A DNA stretch of 36,484 nucleotides from the NCBI GenBank assembly GCA_003599455.1, contig QZKF01000065.1:1-36484 (forward strand), read 5' to 3'. Source of the DNA: Comamonadaceae bacterium. GTDB lineage: Bacteria > Pseudomonadota > Gammaproteobacteria > Burkholderiales > Burkholderiaceae_C. The notes beneath the pieces were generated by a model. That model was not told the DNA's origin. It saw only the letters and a program-made list of their open reading frames with translations, and made no database searches. Shown here one piece after another: positions 24,617 through 32,662 of this stretch (the first letter of the stretch is position 1; each line of letters begins with the position of its first letter). A program made the position numbers and the translations under genes.

Positions 24617-25807
24617 ATGCCCCACCTTCCCGCTTCCGCCGCGCTGCAGCGCTTCCGCATCATCGACCTCACCCAGGTGCGCGCCGGCCCCACCGCCTGC
24701 CGCCAGCTGGCCGACTGGGGTGCCGACGTGGTCCAGGTGCAGATGCCCGACAGCATGCGCGGCGACGACACGCTCGGCGGCCAGGACGGCTCCGACTACC
24801 AGTACACGCACCGCAACAAGCGCTCGATCACGCTCAACCTGAAAACCGACGAGGGCATCGCCACCCTGAAGCGCCTGATTGACGGCGCGGACGTGGTGGT
24901 CGAGAACTTCCGGCCCGATGTGAAGTTCCGCCTCGGCATCGACTACGCCTCGCTGGCCGCGAGCAACCCGGGCCTGGTCTACGCCAGCATCTCGGGCTTC
25001 GGCCAGACCGGCCCGCTCGCCTCGCGCCCCGGCTTCGACCAGATCGCCCAAGGCATGGGCGGCCTGATGTCCGTCACCGGCCAGCCGGGTGAAGCGCCCA
25101 TGCGCGTGGGCATCCCGATCGCCGACCTCTGCGCCGGCATCTTCGCGGCGCAGGGCATCCTGGTCGCGCTGCTGGAGCGCGAATCCTCCGGCAAGGGCCA
25201 GTTCCTGCACACCTCGCTGCTGGAGTCCATGGTCTACATGCTGGACTTCCAGACCTCGCGCTACCTGATCGACGGCGAGGTCGCCACGCAGGCGGGCAAC
25301 TTCCACCCGACCAGCATCCCGACCGGCGTCTACCAGGCGCGCGACGGCTACATGAACATCGCCGTGTTCGGCTCCAAGATCTGGGAGCGCTTCTGCCACA
25401 TCCTCGGCGCGCCCGAGTGGATCACCGACGAGCGCTACCACGACAAGCCCTCGCGCTCGGTGAACCGCGAGACGCTCAACGCCGAGATCAACCGCCGCCT
25501 CGCCACGCACGACCGCGCGCACTGGGTGCAGCAGTTCAACGACGGCGGTGTGGCCTGCGGCCTGATCAGCAACATGAAAGAAGCGCTCGAAGAGCCGCAG
25601 GTGCAGCACCTGGGAATGATCAAGGACGTGGTCTCGAAGTGGCAGGGCCCGCAGCGGCTGGTCGGCCAGCCCATGCAGCTGGAGCGCACGCCCAGCACCA
25701 TCGCGCGCGCGGCGCCGCGCCGCGGCGAGCACACCGAAGAAATCCTGGGCGAGCTCGGCCTCGGGCCCGAGGACATTGCCCGCATGAAAGCCGCGGGAGT
25801 CTATTGA
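24617..25807 (+). CDS. CaiB/BaiF (family III) CoA-transferase
   Basis: A 396-residue full-length CoA-transferase. Typical segments are FRIIDLTQVRAGPTACRQLADWG, HRNKRSITLNLKT, VVVENFRPDV and SISGFGQTGPL, with the catalytic aspartate at D170 in PIADLCAG. It moves CoA from a donor acyl-CoA to the free acid, activating the substrate without ATP. The ATG at 24617 lies 17 bases after the MmgE/PrpD stop. Its stop overlaps the next start (TGATG at 25805-25809). It is the intact counterpart of the broken gene at 12407. Confidence 0.95.
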   Translation: MPHLPASAALQRFRIIDLTQVRAGPTACRQLADWGADVVQVQMPDSMRGDDTLGGQDGSDYQYTHRNKRSITLNLKTDEGIATLKRLIDGADVVVENFRPDVKFRLGIDYASLAASNPGLVYASISGFGQTGPLASRPGFDQIAQGMGGLMSVTGQPGEAPMRVGIPIADLCAGIFAAQGILVALLERESSGKGQFLHTSLLESMVYMLDFQTSRYLIDGEVATQAGNFHPTSIPTGVYQARDGYMNIAVFGSKIWERFCHILGAPEWITDERYHDKPSRSVNRETLNAEINRRLATHDRAHWVQQFNDGGVACGLISNMKEALEEPQVQHLGMIKDVVSKWQGPQRLVGQPMQLERTPSTIARAAPRRGEHTEEILGELGLGPEDIARMKAAGVY

Positions 25808-26616
25808 TGAGCGATCCCACCTACACCAGCACCACCGAACGCGTGCAGACCTGGCTCGACGGGCGCACGCTGCACATCCGCTTCAACAACCCGGCGCGGC
25901 ACAACGCGCTCTCGGTCGACATGTGGGAGGCCGTGCCGCCGTTGCTGGCCATCGCAAAGGACGACGAGCGCGTGCGCCTGGTCGTGTTCTCCGGCGCGGG
26001 CGAGAAGGCCTTCGTCTCGGGCGCCGACATCACCCAGTTCGAGGACATGCGCGCCGCGCGCGAGGCGGTCGCGTACTACGAGAAGATGGCCGAGGCCACG
26101 CTGATGGGCATCCACGACTTCCCCAAGCCCACGCTGGCCTGCATCCGCGGCTACTGCATCGGCGGCGGTGTCAACGTGGCCATCAGCTGCGACATCCGCA
26201 TCGCCTCGACGGACTCGGTGTTCTCCATCCCCGCCGCGCGGCTGGGCCTGGGCTACCGCTACTCGGCGATGAAGAACCTGGTGGACCTGATCGGTCCGGG
26301 CGCGGCGAAAGACCTGTTCTTCACCGCGCGCCGCATCGACGCCGCCGAAGCCAAAGCACTCGGGCTGGTCTCGCGCGTCTGCGAGGCGGACGCTCTGCCG
26401 GCGCTGCTGGCCGACTACGCCGGCACCATCGCCGAGAACGCGCCGCTGACCGTGATGGCCGGCAAGGCGATCACGCGCGAGATCCTCAAGCCCTCGCCCG
26501 AACTCGACAGCGCGCTGTGCGCCTCGCTCATCCGGGGCTGCTTCGAGAGCGCCGACTACACCGAAGGCCGCAGCGCCTTCATGCAGAAGCGCAAACCGGT
26601 CTTCATCGGGCGCTGA
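25807..26616 (+). CDS. Crotonase-fold protein without usual catalytic glutamates
   Basis: A 269-residue enoyl-CoA hydratase/isomerase superfamily member. The oxyanion-hole segments KAFVSGADITQFEDM and YCIGGGVNVAISCDIRIAS are intact. The region that normally holds catalytic Glu reads IPAARLGLGYRYSAMKNL, so the standard hydratase acids are absent and the chemistry may be isomerisation, lyase or hydrolysis. The start overlaps the CaiB stop (TGATG), implying coupled translation. It should act on the CoA thioester made by the CoA-transferase. Confidence 0.92.
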   Translation: MSDPTYTSTTERVQTWLDGRTLHIRFNNPARHNALSVDMWEAVPPLLAIAKDDERVRLVVFSGAGEKAFVSGADITQFEDMRAAREAVAYYEKMAEATLMGIHDFPKPTLACIRGYCIGGGVNVAISCDIRIASTDSVFSIPAARLGLGYRYSAMKNLVDLIGPGAAKDLFFTARRIDAAEAKALGLVSRVCEADALPALLADYAGTIAENAPLTVMAGKAITREILKPSPELDSALCASLIRGCFESADYTEGRSAFMQKRKPVFIGR

Positions 26617-26664
26617 ACGTCTGACGCGCCGCGTGCGCACCCGAAACCCGAAGGAACAGAACCC

Positions 26665-27654
26665 ATGCAGTCCTACTGGATGCAGATGACCGACACGGAC
26701 ACCGTGCTCGAGTTGCGCGACAGCCCGGTACCGACACCGGAGCCGAAGCAGTTGCTGGTGCGCATGCGCGCCGCCGCGCTCAACCGCGGCGAGTTCCTGC
26801 TCGGCCACGGCCTGCATGGCACGCCGGGCAGCTGGAAGGCCATCGGTGGCGAAGGGGCAGGGGAGGTGGTGGCGGTCGGCGCCGAGGTCAGCGGCTTCAA
26901 GCCGGGCGACCGCGTCATGGGCCGCTGCCCGGGGGCCTTCTCGGCATTCGCGGTGATGGAGTCGGCCGAGGCGATGCTGGTGCCGCCCGGCCTGTCGTGG
27001 GAAGCGGCCGCCAGCGTGCCGCTCACCTTCCTGGTCGCGTTCGACATGCTGGTGCTGCAGGGCCACCTGAAGGCCGGCGAATGGCTGCTCATCAATGGTG
27101 TGTCGTCCGGTGTGGGCGTGGCCTCGCTGCAGCTCGGCAAGGCGCTGGGCGCGCACGTCATCGGCACCTCGGGCTCGGCCGACAAGCTCGCCGCGCTCCA
27201 GCCGCTGGGACTGGACCTGGCCCTGCACACCCGCGCGGCGGACTTTGCGCCCGCCGTCATGGCCGCCACCGACCAGCGTGGCGCGAACCTGATCGTCAAC
27301 ACCGTGGGTGGCACCGTGTTCGCGGAAAACATCCGCGCGCTCGCCTTCGAAGGCCGGCTCGCCACCGTGGGTTATGTCGACGGCGTGGTGCACGCCGACA
27401 TCGACCTCGAAGCCCTGCACGCCAAGCGCCTCACCCTGTTCGGTGTGTCCAACAAGCTGCGCAGCAAGGCGCAGCGCGCCGCCGCCGTGCCGCGTTTTGT
27501 GGCCGAGGTCATGCCGCACATCGCGGCCGGGCGCATCGAACCGCGCATCGACCGGGTGATGGACTTCGCTGAACTTAAAGAAGCCAAGGCGCGCATGGAA
27601 GCCGGCGCGCACATCGGAAAGATCGTCCTGCGCATGCCGGCAGGCGCCCCCTGA
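26665..27654 (+). CDS. MDR-family NAD(P)H-dependent oxidoreductase
   Basis: A 329-residue zinc-independent medium-chain reductase. The N-terminal GroES-like domain contains AALNRGEFLLGHG and IGGEGAGEVVAVG; the cofactor domain contains LLINGVSSGVGVASLQLG. No zinc-binding cysteines are seen. The GAAGGAAC just upstream supports ATG 26665. It likely reduces an enoyl or enone product of the operon. It is not closely similar, by visual comparison, to the MDR at 10133-11122. A 48-bp gap separates it from the crotonase gene. Confidence 0.9.
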   Translation: MQSYWMQMTDTDTVLELRDSPVPTPEPKQLLVRMRAAALNRGEFLLGHGLHGTPGSWKAIGGEGAGEVVAVGAEVSGFKPGDRVMGRCPGAFSAFAVMESAEAMLVPPGLSWEAAASVPLTFLVAFDMLVLQGHLKAGEWLLINGVSSGVGVASLQLGKALGAHVIGTSGSADKLAALQPLGLDLALHTRAADFAPAVMAATDQRGANLIVNTVGGTVFAENIRALAFEGRLATVGYVDGVVHADIDLEALHAKRLTLFGVSNKLRSKAQRAAAVPRFVAEVMPHIAAGRIEPRIDRVMDFAELKEAKARMEAGAHIGKIVLRMPAGAP

Positions 27655-27681
27655 ATTTCAACCCGCAAGAGGAGACAACAC

Positions 27682-28653
27682 ATGAAGCACCGACGCCTGA
27701 TCCTGGCACTCGCCCTGGCCGCCTGCACCGCCACCGTGGGCGCGCAGCCCGTGGCCTACCCGAACAAGCCGATCCGCATCGTCGTCGGCTTCGCGCCCGG
27801 TGGCGCGGCCGACTACGTGGCGCGCTCCATGAGCGAGGCCTTCAGCAAGGCCATGGGCCAGACCGTGATCATCGACAACAAGCCCGGCAACGGTTCGAGC
27901 ATCGCCGCGGACATCGTCGCCAAGGCGCCGGCCGACGGCTACACGATGCTGATCGCCAGCCCCAGCAGCATCTCGGTAAACCCGGCGCTCAACCCCAAGC
28001 TCACCTACAAGCCCAGCGACCTGCTGCCGGTGGGCAAGATGACGACCTCGCCGCTGGTGCTGGCCGTCAACCCCGCCAGCCCCATCAAGTCGGTGCCCGA
28101 CCTGATCGCCACCGCGAAGAAGGACCCCGGCAAGCTCAATTACTCCACCTCGGGCAACGGCTCGGCGCCGCACCTCGGCATGGCACTGTTCAACCTGCTG
28201 ACCGGCACCGAGATGACGCACGTGCCCTACCGCGGCGGCGCCATCGCCATCACCTCGGTGATGGCCGGCGAGACGCAGCTCACCTTCGGCACCTCGCCCT
28301 CGGTCCTGCCCCAGGCGACCGCGGGCAAGCTGCGCGCGATCGCCGTCAGCACGCGCGAGCGCTCGCCGCTGGTGCCCGACCTGCCCGGCATGCGCGAGGC
28401 CGGCCTGCCGGAATACAACCTCGAGTTCTGGTACGGCATGTTCCTGCCGGCCGGCACGCCACCGGCCATCGTGAAGACCGTGCACGAGGCCGTGCGCACC
28501 GCGATGCAGCAACCCTCGGTGAAAGCGGCGCTGGAACGCGAGGGCACCGAGGTCTCGCTGTCGGCCACGCCGGAGCAGTTCGGGGGCTTCCTGGTGGAAG
28601 ACAGCAAGTTCTGGGTCAACCTGGTCAAGACCGCCAACGTGAAGGTCGACTGA
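27682..28653 (+). CDS. TTT-family (Bug/TctC) periplasmic receptor, second in operon
   Basis: A 323-residue TTT receptor with signal MKHRRLILALALAACTATVG and mature start near QPVAYPNKPIRIVVGFAPGG. Also present are IDNKPGNGSSIAADIVAK, the STSGNGSAPHLGMALF segment and HVPYRGGAIAI. AGAGGAGA upstream fixes the start. Two TTT receptors in one operon suggests two ligands (for example substrate and product) or a redundant capture step. The next gene follows after one base. Confidence 0.94.
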   Translation: MKHRRLILALALAACTATVGAQPVAYPNKPIRIVVGFAPGGAADYVARSMSEAFSKAMGQTVIIDNKPGNGSSIAADIVAKAPADGYTMLIASPSSISVNPALNPKLTYKPSDLLPVGKMTTSPLVLAVNPASPIKSVPDLIATAKKDPGKLNYSTSGNGSAPHLGMALFNLLTGTEMTHVPYRGGAIAITSVMAGETQLTFGTSPSVLPQATAGKLRAIAVSTRERSPLVPDLPGMREAGLPEYNLEFWYGMFLPAGTPPAIVKTVHEAVRTAMQQPSVKAALEREGTEVSLSATPEQFGGFLVEDSKFWVNLVKTANVKVD

Positions 28654-28654
28654 C

Positions 28655-29476
28655 ATGAACAGCGTCGACTCCTCACGCCGCGCCCTCTGCGCCGCCGGCG
28701 CCCTGCTGCTCGGCGGTTGCGCCGCCACCGCCACCTCCTCCAGGCCCTCGCCGGCCGCGGTCGCCGAGCTCTCTTCCACTGGCAAGCTGCGCGCCGCGAT
28801 CAACTTCGGCAACCCCATCCTGGCGAGCCGCAACGCGGCCGGTGAGCCGCAGGGAGTGTCGGTCGACCTCGCGCGCGAGGCCGCGCGCCGTCTGGGCCTG
28901 CCCATCGAACTGGTGCTGTTCACCTCGGCCGGCAATGTGGTGGAAGGCATCAAGGCCGGCAAGGTCGACCTCGCCTTCGTCGCGATCGACCCGGTGCGCG
29001 CGGCCGACATGGAATACACCGCGCCGTACGTGGTCATCGAGGGCGTGTACCTGGTGCGCAACGACTCGCCGCTGCGCCGCAACGAAGACGTGGACCGCGC
29101 CGGCACGAAGGTGGTGGTCGGCAAAGGCAGCGCCTACGACCTGTTCCTCACGCGCGAGATCAAGGCCGCCACGCTGGTGCGCGCGCCCACGTCGCCCGCC
29201 GTCACCGACATGTTCCTTGCCGAGAAACACGACGTTGCCGCCGGCGTGAAGCAGCAGCTGGAGATGGACGCGCAGCGCGTGGGTGGCGTGCGCCTGCTGC
29301 CCGGCCGCTTCATGGTGATCGAGCAGTCCATGGGCGTGCCCAAGGGGCGCACCGCGGCACAGGCCTGGCTCAGCGGCTACATCGAAGAGATGAAGGCCAG
29401 CGGCTTCGTGGCGGCCGCGCTGAAGCGCCACGGCATCCAGGGCGCCGCCGTGGCGCCGGCGCGCGGCGGGTCTTGA
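28655..29476 (+). CDS. Family-3 solute-binding lipoprotein, orphan
   Basis: A 273-residue periplasmic binding protein of the amino-acid/polar type (SBP_bac_3). The lipobox LGGC places the lipidated Cys at residue 22 after MNSVDSSRRALCAAGALLL. The lobes show GKLRAAINFGNP, GVSVDLAREAARRLGLPIELV, VEGIKAGKVDLAFVAIDP and YTAPYVVIEGVYLV. No ABC permease or ATPase gene adjoins it, and the pairing with a TTT receptor after one base is unusual. It may be an orphan receptor for a chemosensor or transporter elsewhere, or a ligand scavenger. It ends the operon and is convergent with the PACE gene. Confidence 0.88.
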   Translation: MNSVDSSRRALCAAGALLLGGCAATATSSRPSPAAVAELSSTGKLRAAINFGNPILASRNAAGEPQGVSVDLAREAARRLGLPIELVLFTSAGNVVEGIKAGKVDLAFVAIDPVRAADMEYTAPYVVIEGVYLVRNDSPLRRNEDVDRAGTKVVVGKGSAYDLFLTREIKAATLVRAPTSPAVTDMFLAEKHDVAAGVKQQLEMDAQRVGGVRLLPGRFMVIEQSMGVPKGRTAAQAWLSGYIEEMKASGFVAAALKRHGIQGAAVAPARGGS

Positions 29477-29492
29477 AGGCGCGGCGCGCCGC

Positions 29493-29930
29493 TCACACCG
29501 CCTGCGGCAGCGGCTGCGCCGAGGCCGGCAGGCCGAAGATGCGGTCGAAGACCAGGTTGAACACGAAGGTGTAGACGAGGAAATACGCGATCAGGGCGAC
29601 GTCGAGCACCAGCGCCTGCCAGAGCGTGATCTGCAGCCACCAGGCGAACAGCGGCACCAGCATCAGCACCAGGCCGGACTCGAAACCCACCGCATGGACC
29701 GCGCGGCGCAGCAGGCTGCGCCCGCGCCGGGTCTGGCGCGCTTCCCAGCGCTCGAACAGCGTGTTGTAGAACAGGTTCCAGACCACGGCGATCGCCGAGG
29801 CCGCCACGGCCACCACGCTGGCGTGGCCGAAACCCTGGCCCGAGAGCAGGGCGAGGCCGGTGGTGGACGAGCTGATCGCGAGCAGCTCGTAGAGGGTCAC
29901 GTAGACCACTTTGCGTTGAATGCCTTGCAT
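29493..29930 (-). CDS. PACE family efflux transporter
   Basis: A 145-residue membrane protein with four hydrophobic helices, composed of two repeats of the bacterial transmembrane pair domain that defines PACE (AceI-type) efflux pumps. It opens MQGIQRKVVYVTLYELLAIS, then VVWNLFYNTLFERWE closes repeat one, and ALIAYFLVYTFVFNLVFDR closes repeat two. PACE proteins expel biocides such as chlorhexidine using the proton gradient; the real substrate may be a polyamine or other amine. The start is 29930, with 29939 possible. It is divergent from a LysR regulator with a dyad between, a usual PACE arrangement. Confidence 0.92.
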   Translation of the reverse strand: MQGIQRKVVYVTLYELLAISSSTTGLALLSGQGFGHASVVAVAASAIAVVWNLFYNTLFERWEARQTRRGRSLLRRAVHAVGFESGLVLMLVPLFAWWLQITLWQALVLDVALIAYFLVYTFVFNLVFDRIFGLPASAQPLPQAV

Positions 29931-29973
29931 GGGGTGCATGTTATGCGGCTCCAGCTGACGATAAAAGTCAGAT

Positions 29974-29986
29974 ACTTTCAGAAAGT
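29974..29986. promoter_or_regulatory. Palindrome between PACE and LysR genes
   Basis: ACTTTC-A-GAAAGT is a perfect 13-bp dyad in the 73-bp divergent region, 18 bp before the LysR start and 44 bp before the PACE start. It is the best candidate binding site of the LysR protein, probably controlling both genes. Confidence 0.5.
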
Positions 29987-30003
29987 CTGATAAGTTGTCG
30001 CCC

Positions 30004-30900
30004 ATGGCTTTCTCCAGCGACAACGTCCGGGTGTTTCTTGCGGTGCTCGACGCCGGTTCGTTTTCCGCCGCCGCGCGCCAGCTCGGGCGTGTGCCCTCGG
30101 CGGTCAGCATGACGATCGCGCAGCTCGAGGCCGAACTCGACCTGCTGCTGTTCGACCGCAGCGCGCGCGAGCCCCGGCCGACCGACGTGGCGCGCGCGCT
30201 GGAGCCGCAGGCGCGCCAGCTCGCCAGCCAGTTGCGCCAGTTGCAGGCCCATGCCCAGGGCCTGCACCAGGGGCTGGAGCGCCAGCTCACCATCGCCATC
30301 GCACCCGAGCTGCTGTCGGCGCCATGGAGCCAGCCGCTGGCGGTGCTGGCGTCGGAGTTTCCCGCGCTCGTCGTCGAGGTGCTGTCAGCGCCGCAGGCCG
30401 ACGCGCTGCGCATGCTGCACGCGGGCGAGGCGCAACTGGCGTTGGTGTTCGAGCGCCCCGGCACCGACGAGCGCGAAGGATTCCAGGAGCTGGGCCAGGA
30501 AATCTTGGTGGCGGTGATCTCGCCCACGCACCCGGCGGTGCAGGCGCGCCCGGGGCAACTGCAGCTGAACGACCTGATCGACATCCGCCAGATCGCGGTG
30601 GTGAGCCGCGACCCCCATGGGCGCGATCCGCGCCTGCTGCTGGCGCGCCAGATCTGGCGCACCGACAGCCACCTCGCCACGCTGAGCCTGGTGCAGGCCG
30701 GGCTGGGCTGGGCCTACCTGCCGCGCAGCCTCATCGAGCCCATGGTGGCCGCGGGCACGATGACGGAAATCCGCTTCGGCAACATCAGCAACCAGCTGCG
30801 TGTGTGGGTCGACGTGGTGTGGCACACCGACCGGCCCATGGGCCTGGGTGCCCAGCGTTTCATCGAGTTGATGCGCCAGGCCGCCAGCAAGCCCGGCTGA
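30004..30900 (+). CDS. LysR-family regulator, divergent from PACE pump
   Basis: A 298-residue LTTR with HTH segment FLAVLDAGSFSAAARQLG and AVSMTIAQLEAELDLLLF, then the effector-binding domain. ATG 30004 is preferred over the upstream TTG at 29995. PACE genes are commonly activated by an adjacent divergent LysR regulator (AceR next to AceI), so it probably senses the efflux substrate. It is convergent with the AraC gene 22 bases downstream. Confidence 0.92.
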   Translation: MAFSSDNVRVFLAVLDAGSFSAAARQLGRVPSAVSMTIAQLEAELDLLLFDRSAREPRPTDVARALEPQARQLASQLRQLQAHAQGLHQGLERQLTIAIAPELLSAPWSQPLAVLASEFPALVVEVLSAPQADALRMLHAGEAQLALVFERPGTDEREGFQELGQEILVAVISPTHPAVQARPGQLQLNDLIDIRQIAVVSRDPHGRDPRLLLARQIWRTDSHLATLSLVQAGLGWAYLPRSLIEPMVAAGTMTEIRFGNISNQLRVWVDVVWHTDRPMGLGAQRFIELMRQAASKPG

Positions 30901-30922
30901 GCGGGGCGTTCAGACACGGGCC

Positions 30923-31873
30923 TCAGCCCGCGCGCCATTCCCCGGGCGTCATGCCGTAGCGCTGCCTGAAGCGCCGGTAGAACGTGGACACCTCGCCGAA
31001 GCCCGCCGCGAAGCCGATTTCGGCCGTGCCCAGGTGGCGCGCCGAGGGGTCGCGCAGCAGCGCGTGCGCGCGCGCCAGCCGGGTGCGCGTGAGGAACTCG
31101 TGAAAGCTGCAGTCCGCCAGCAGGAAGAGCTGGTGCAGCGAGCGCAGCGACAGGCCGGCGCTGGTCGCGATGCGCTCGGGCGTCAGGTCCATCTCGGGCG
31201 CGCGCCGCTCCACCTCGCGCATCACGCGCTGCAGCAGCGCCTGGCGCCGGGCCAGCTTGGTGGGCTCGCGCAGCTCGGGCGCCGCGCCCGCCGCCCCCGC
31301 GACCAGCGCGCACAGCGTGCCGACCGCCAGCTCCAGGCTCGCGGGCGAGAGGCTGGCGTGCTGGCGCAGCAGGGTGTCGAGCCAGCTCGCGATCAGCTCG
31401 CGCTCGGCCTGTTCCCGGCCGATGCGCAGCATGGGCAGCTCGCCCGAGCGCAGCGCGAGCAGCGGGCGCAGGCGCGCGCGATCGATGCGCCAGAGGCGGA
31501 AGTCGAAGGCACCGTCGGTGCCGGTGCTGAAGGCGAGGTTGGGGTCGGCGATCACGATGTCGCCGGCCTCGGCCACGCAGCGGCGCTGGCGCTGGTCGAA
31601 CCAGGCACGGCCCTGGCGCTGCAGGTAGATGTAGTAGGTGTCGCCCGGGCACTCGCTGATGTCCTGCTCGCGGCGCCGCACCACATGGCCGTCGCAGGCG
31701 ATGTCGGTCACGTCCAGCGCGCCCAGCTGGCGCCGGGTGATCGCGCCGTGGAACGCGCTGCCGCGCGACGCGCGCTCCGGGGTCAGCGCGTAGACGTGCT
31801 CGCAGCAGGCCTCGCGCCACTGATCGAAGCGCGCCGCGGCGGGCACGCTGTCGGTGGACCACTCCATCACCAT
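30923..31873 (-). CDS. AraC-family regulator with AraC-binding-like domain
   Basis: A 316-residue regulator. The N-terminal half is the AraC-binding-like domain (PF14525 type), with segments FHGAITRRQLGALDVTDIAC and CPGDTYYIYLQRQGRAWFDQ. The C-terminal HTH_18 covers about 225-313 with LTPERIATSAGLSLRSLHQL and EIGFAAGFGEVSTFYRRFR and PGEWRAG. GAGGAAA five bases upstream fixes ATG 31873. It is divergent from the TetR operon. The long frame continuing upstream past 31873 lacks support and is antisense to the TetR gene. Confidence 0.93.
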   Translation of the reverse strand: MVMEWSTDSVPAAARFDQWREACCEHVYALTPERASRGSAFHGAITRRQLGALDVTDIACDGHVVRRREQDISECPGDTYYIYLQRQGRAWFDQRQRRCVAEAGDIVIADPNLAFSTGTDGAFDFRLWRIDRARLRPLLALRSGELPMLRIGREQAERELIASWLDTLLRQHASLSPASLELAVGTLCALVAGAAGAAPELREPTKLARRQALLQRVMREVERRAPEMDLTPERIATSAGLSLRSLHQLFLLADCSFHEFLTRTRLARAHALLRDPSARHLGTAEIGFAAGFGEVSTFYRRFRQRYGMTPGEWRAG

Positions 31874-31959
31874 GGCGGTTTCCTCGGGGTTGTCGCGCGC
31901 CCGCCGGCGGGCGCGCCTCGGTCGTTCGCGCCCGACAGTATCGAACGCATCGGCTGATG

Positions 31960-31997
31960 CGAACAGGTTCGCGTGAATATGCACACAAACGAACAGG
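31960..31997. promoter_or_regulatory. Direct repeats in AraC/TetR divergent region
   Basis: CGAACAGG occurs at 31960-31967 and again at 31990-31997, 30 bp apart (about three helical turns), in the AraC/TetR intergenic region. The first copy is inside the dyad GCGAAC-AG-GTTCGC (31959-31972). Direct repeats in phase are usual for AraC-family sites. This is a candidate site only. Confidence 0.4.
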
Positions 31998-32005
31998 GTC
32001 ATGAT

Positions 32006-32039
32006 TATAATGAGCAAACACTCAGTGAGTAAATGCTCA
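32006..32039 (+). promoter_or_regulatory. -10 box and TetR operator of the TetR operon
   Basis: A perfect TATAAT at 32006-32011 is followed at 32011-32039 by TGAGCA-N3-ACTCA-G-TGAGT-N3-TGCTCA, a 29-bp two-layer dyad. It covers the expected transcription start and ends at the base before the TetR ATG at 32040. This geometry is typical for autorepression by a TetR-family protein. The -35 element is poor. Confidence 0.75.
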
Positions 32040-32651
32040 ATGAAATCCGACATGCCCGGTACTGCCCACCCCCGACCCCGCACCCGCCAGCGCGAGGCCA
32101 CGCGCCGCCAGCTGGTGGAAGCGGGCCTACGCGTCGTGGCCGAACACGGCTTCGCCGGTGCCACCACCGCGGCGATCGCCCGGGCCACGGGCAAGGCGCA
32201 CGGCACGGTGTTCGTGCACTTCGCCAACCGCGACGCGCTGGTGGAGGCGCTGGTGGCCGAGGTCGGGCAGGCGATGTCGCAGCGCCTCTCGGCCCTGCCG
32301 GCCGACACCTGCGGCGTGGGCGAGGTGCTCGACGCGCACCTGCTCGCGCTCGGTGAACACGAGGTGCTGTACGCGCGCCTGCTGCGCGAGGCCACGGCGC
32401 TGCCGCTGTCGGCGCGCGCCCGCGTGTTCGCGCTGCAGTCGGCGGTGGGCAGCCGCCTGCGCGAGGCGCACGCGCGCGACGTCGGGCGCGGCGTGGCGCG
32501 CGCCATGAACCCGGTCGCGCTGACCAACCTGTGGATCGCGCTCACCAACCACTACCTGATGAACCGCGACCTGTTCGCCCCCGGCGGCAGCGTGGTGGCC
32601 CTGCGCGGCGCCGAGCTCAAGGCGCAGCTGCTCGATGTGCTTCAACCCTGA
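32040..32651 (+). CDS. TetR-family transcriptional regulator
   Basis: A 203-residue TetR repressor. The HTH domain contains REATRRQLVEAGLRVVAEHG, ATTAAIARATGKAHGTVFVH and FANRDALVEALV; the ligand domain is alpha-helical with variable sequence. An ATG at 32040 directly after the operator is preferred; 32052 is an alternative, and 32010 would place codons inside the operator. No strong Shine-Dalgarno sequence is seen, giving a short leader of perhaps 20 bases. It heads a unit with a zinc-ribbon protein and a tandem SnoaL-like protein, probably autoregulated by the dyad. Confidence 0.93.
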   Translation: MKSDMPGTAHPRPRTRQREATRRQLVEAGLRVVAEHGFAGATTAAIARATGKAHGTVFVHFANRDALVEALVAEVGQAMSQRLSALPADTCGVGEVLDAHLLALGEHEVLYARLLREATALPLSARARVFALQSAVGSRLREAHARDVGRGVARAMNPVALTNLWIALTNHYLMNRDLFAPGGSVVALRGAELKAQLLDVLQP

Positions 32652-32662
32652 GGAGATGTGCC

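Noticed and set aside
24050..25732. Minus-strand open frame (about 560 codons)
   Set aside because: Antisense to MmgE/PrpD and CaiB; no recognisable domain.
25801..27612. Minus-strand open frame (about 600 codons)
   Set aside because: Mirror of the crotonase and MDR genes, which have clear motifs and coupled starts. The antisense product is low-complexity.
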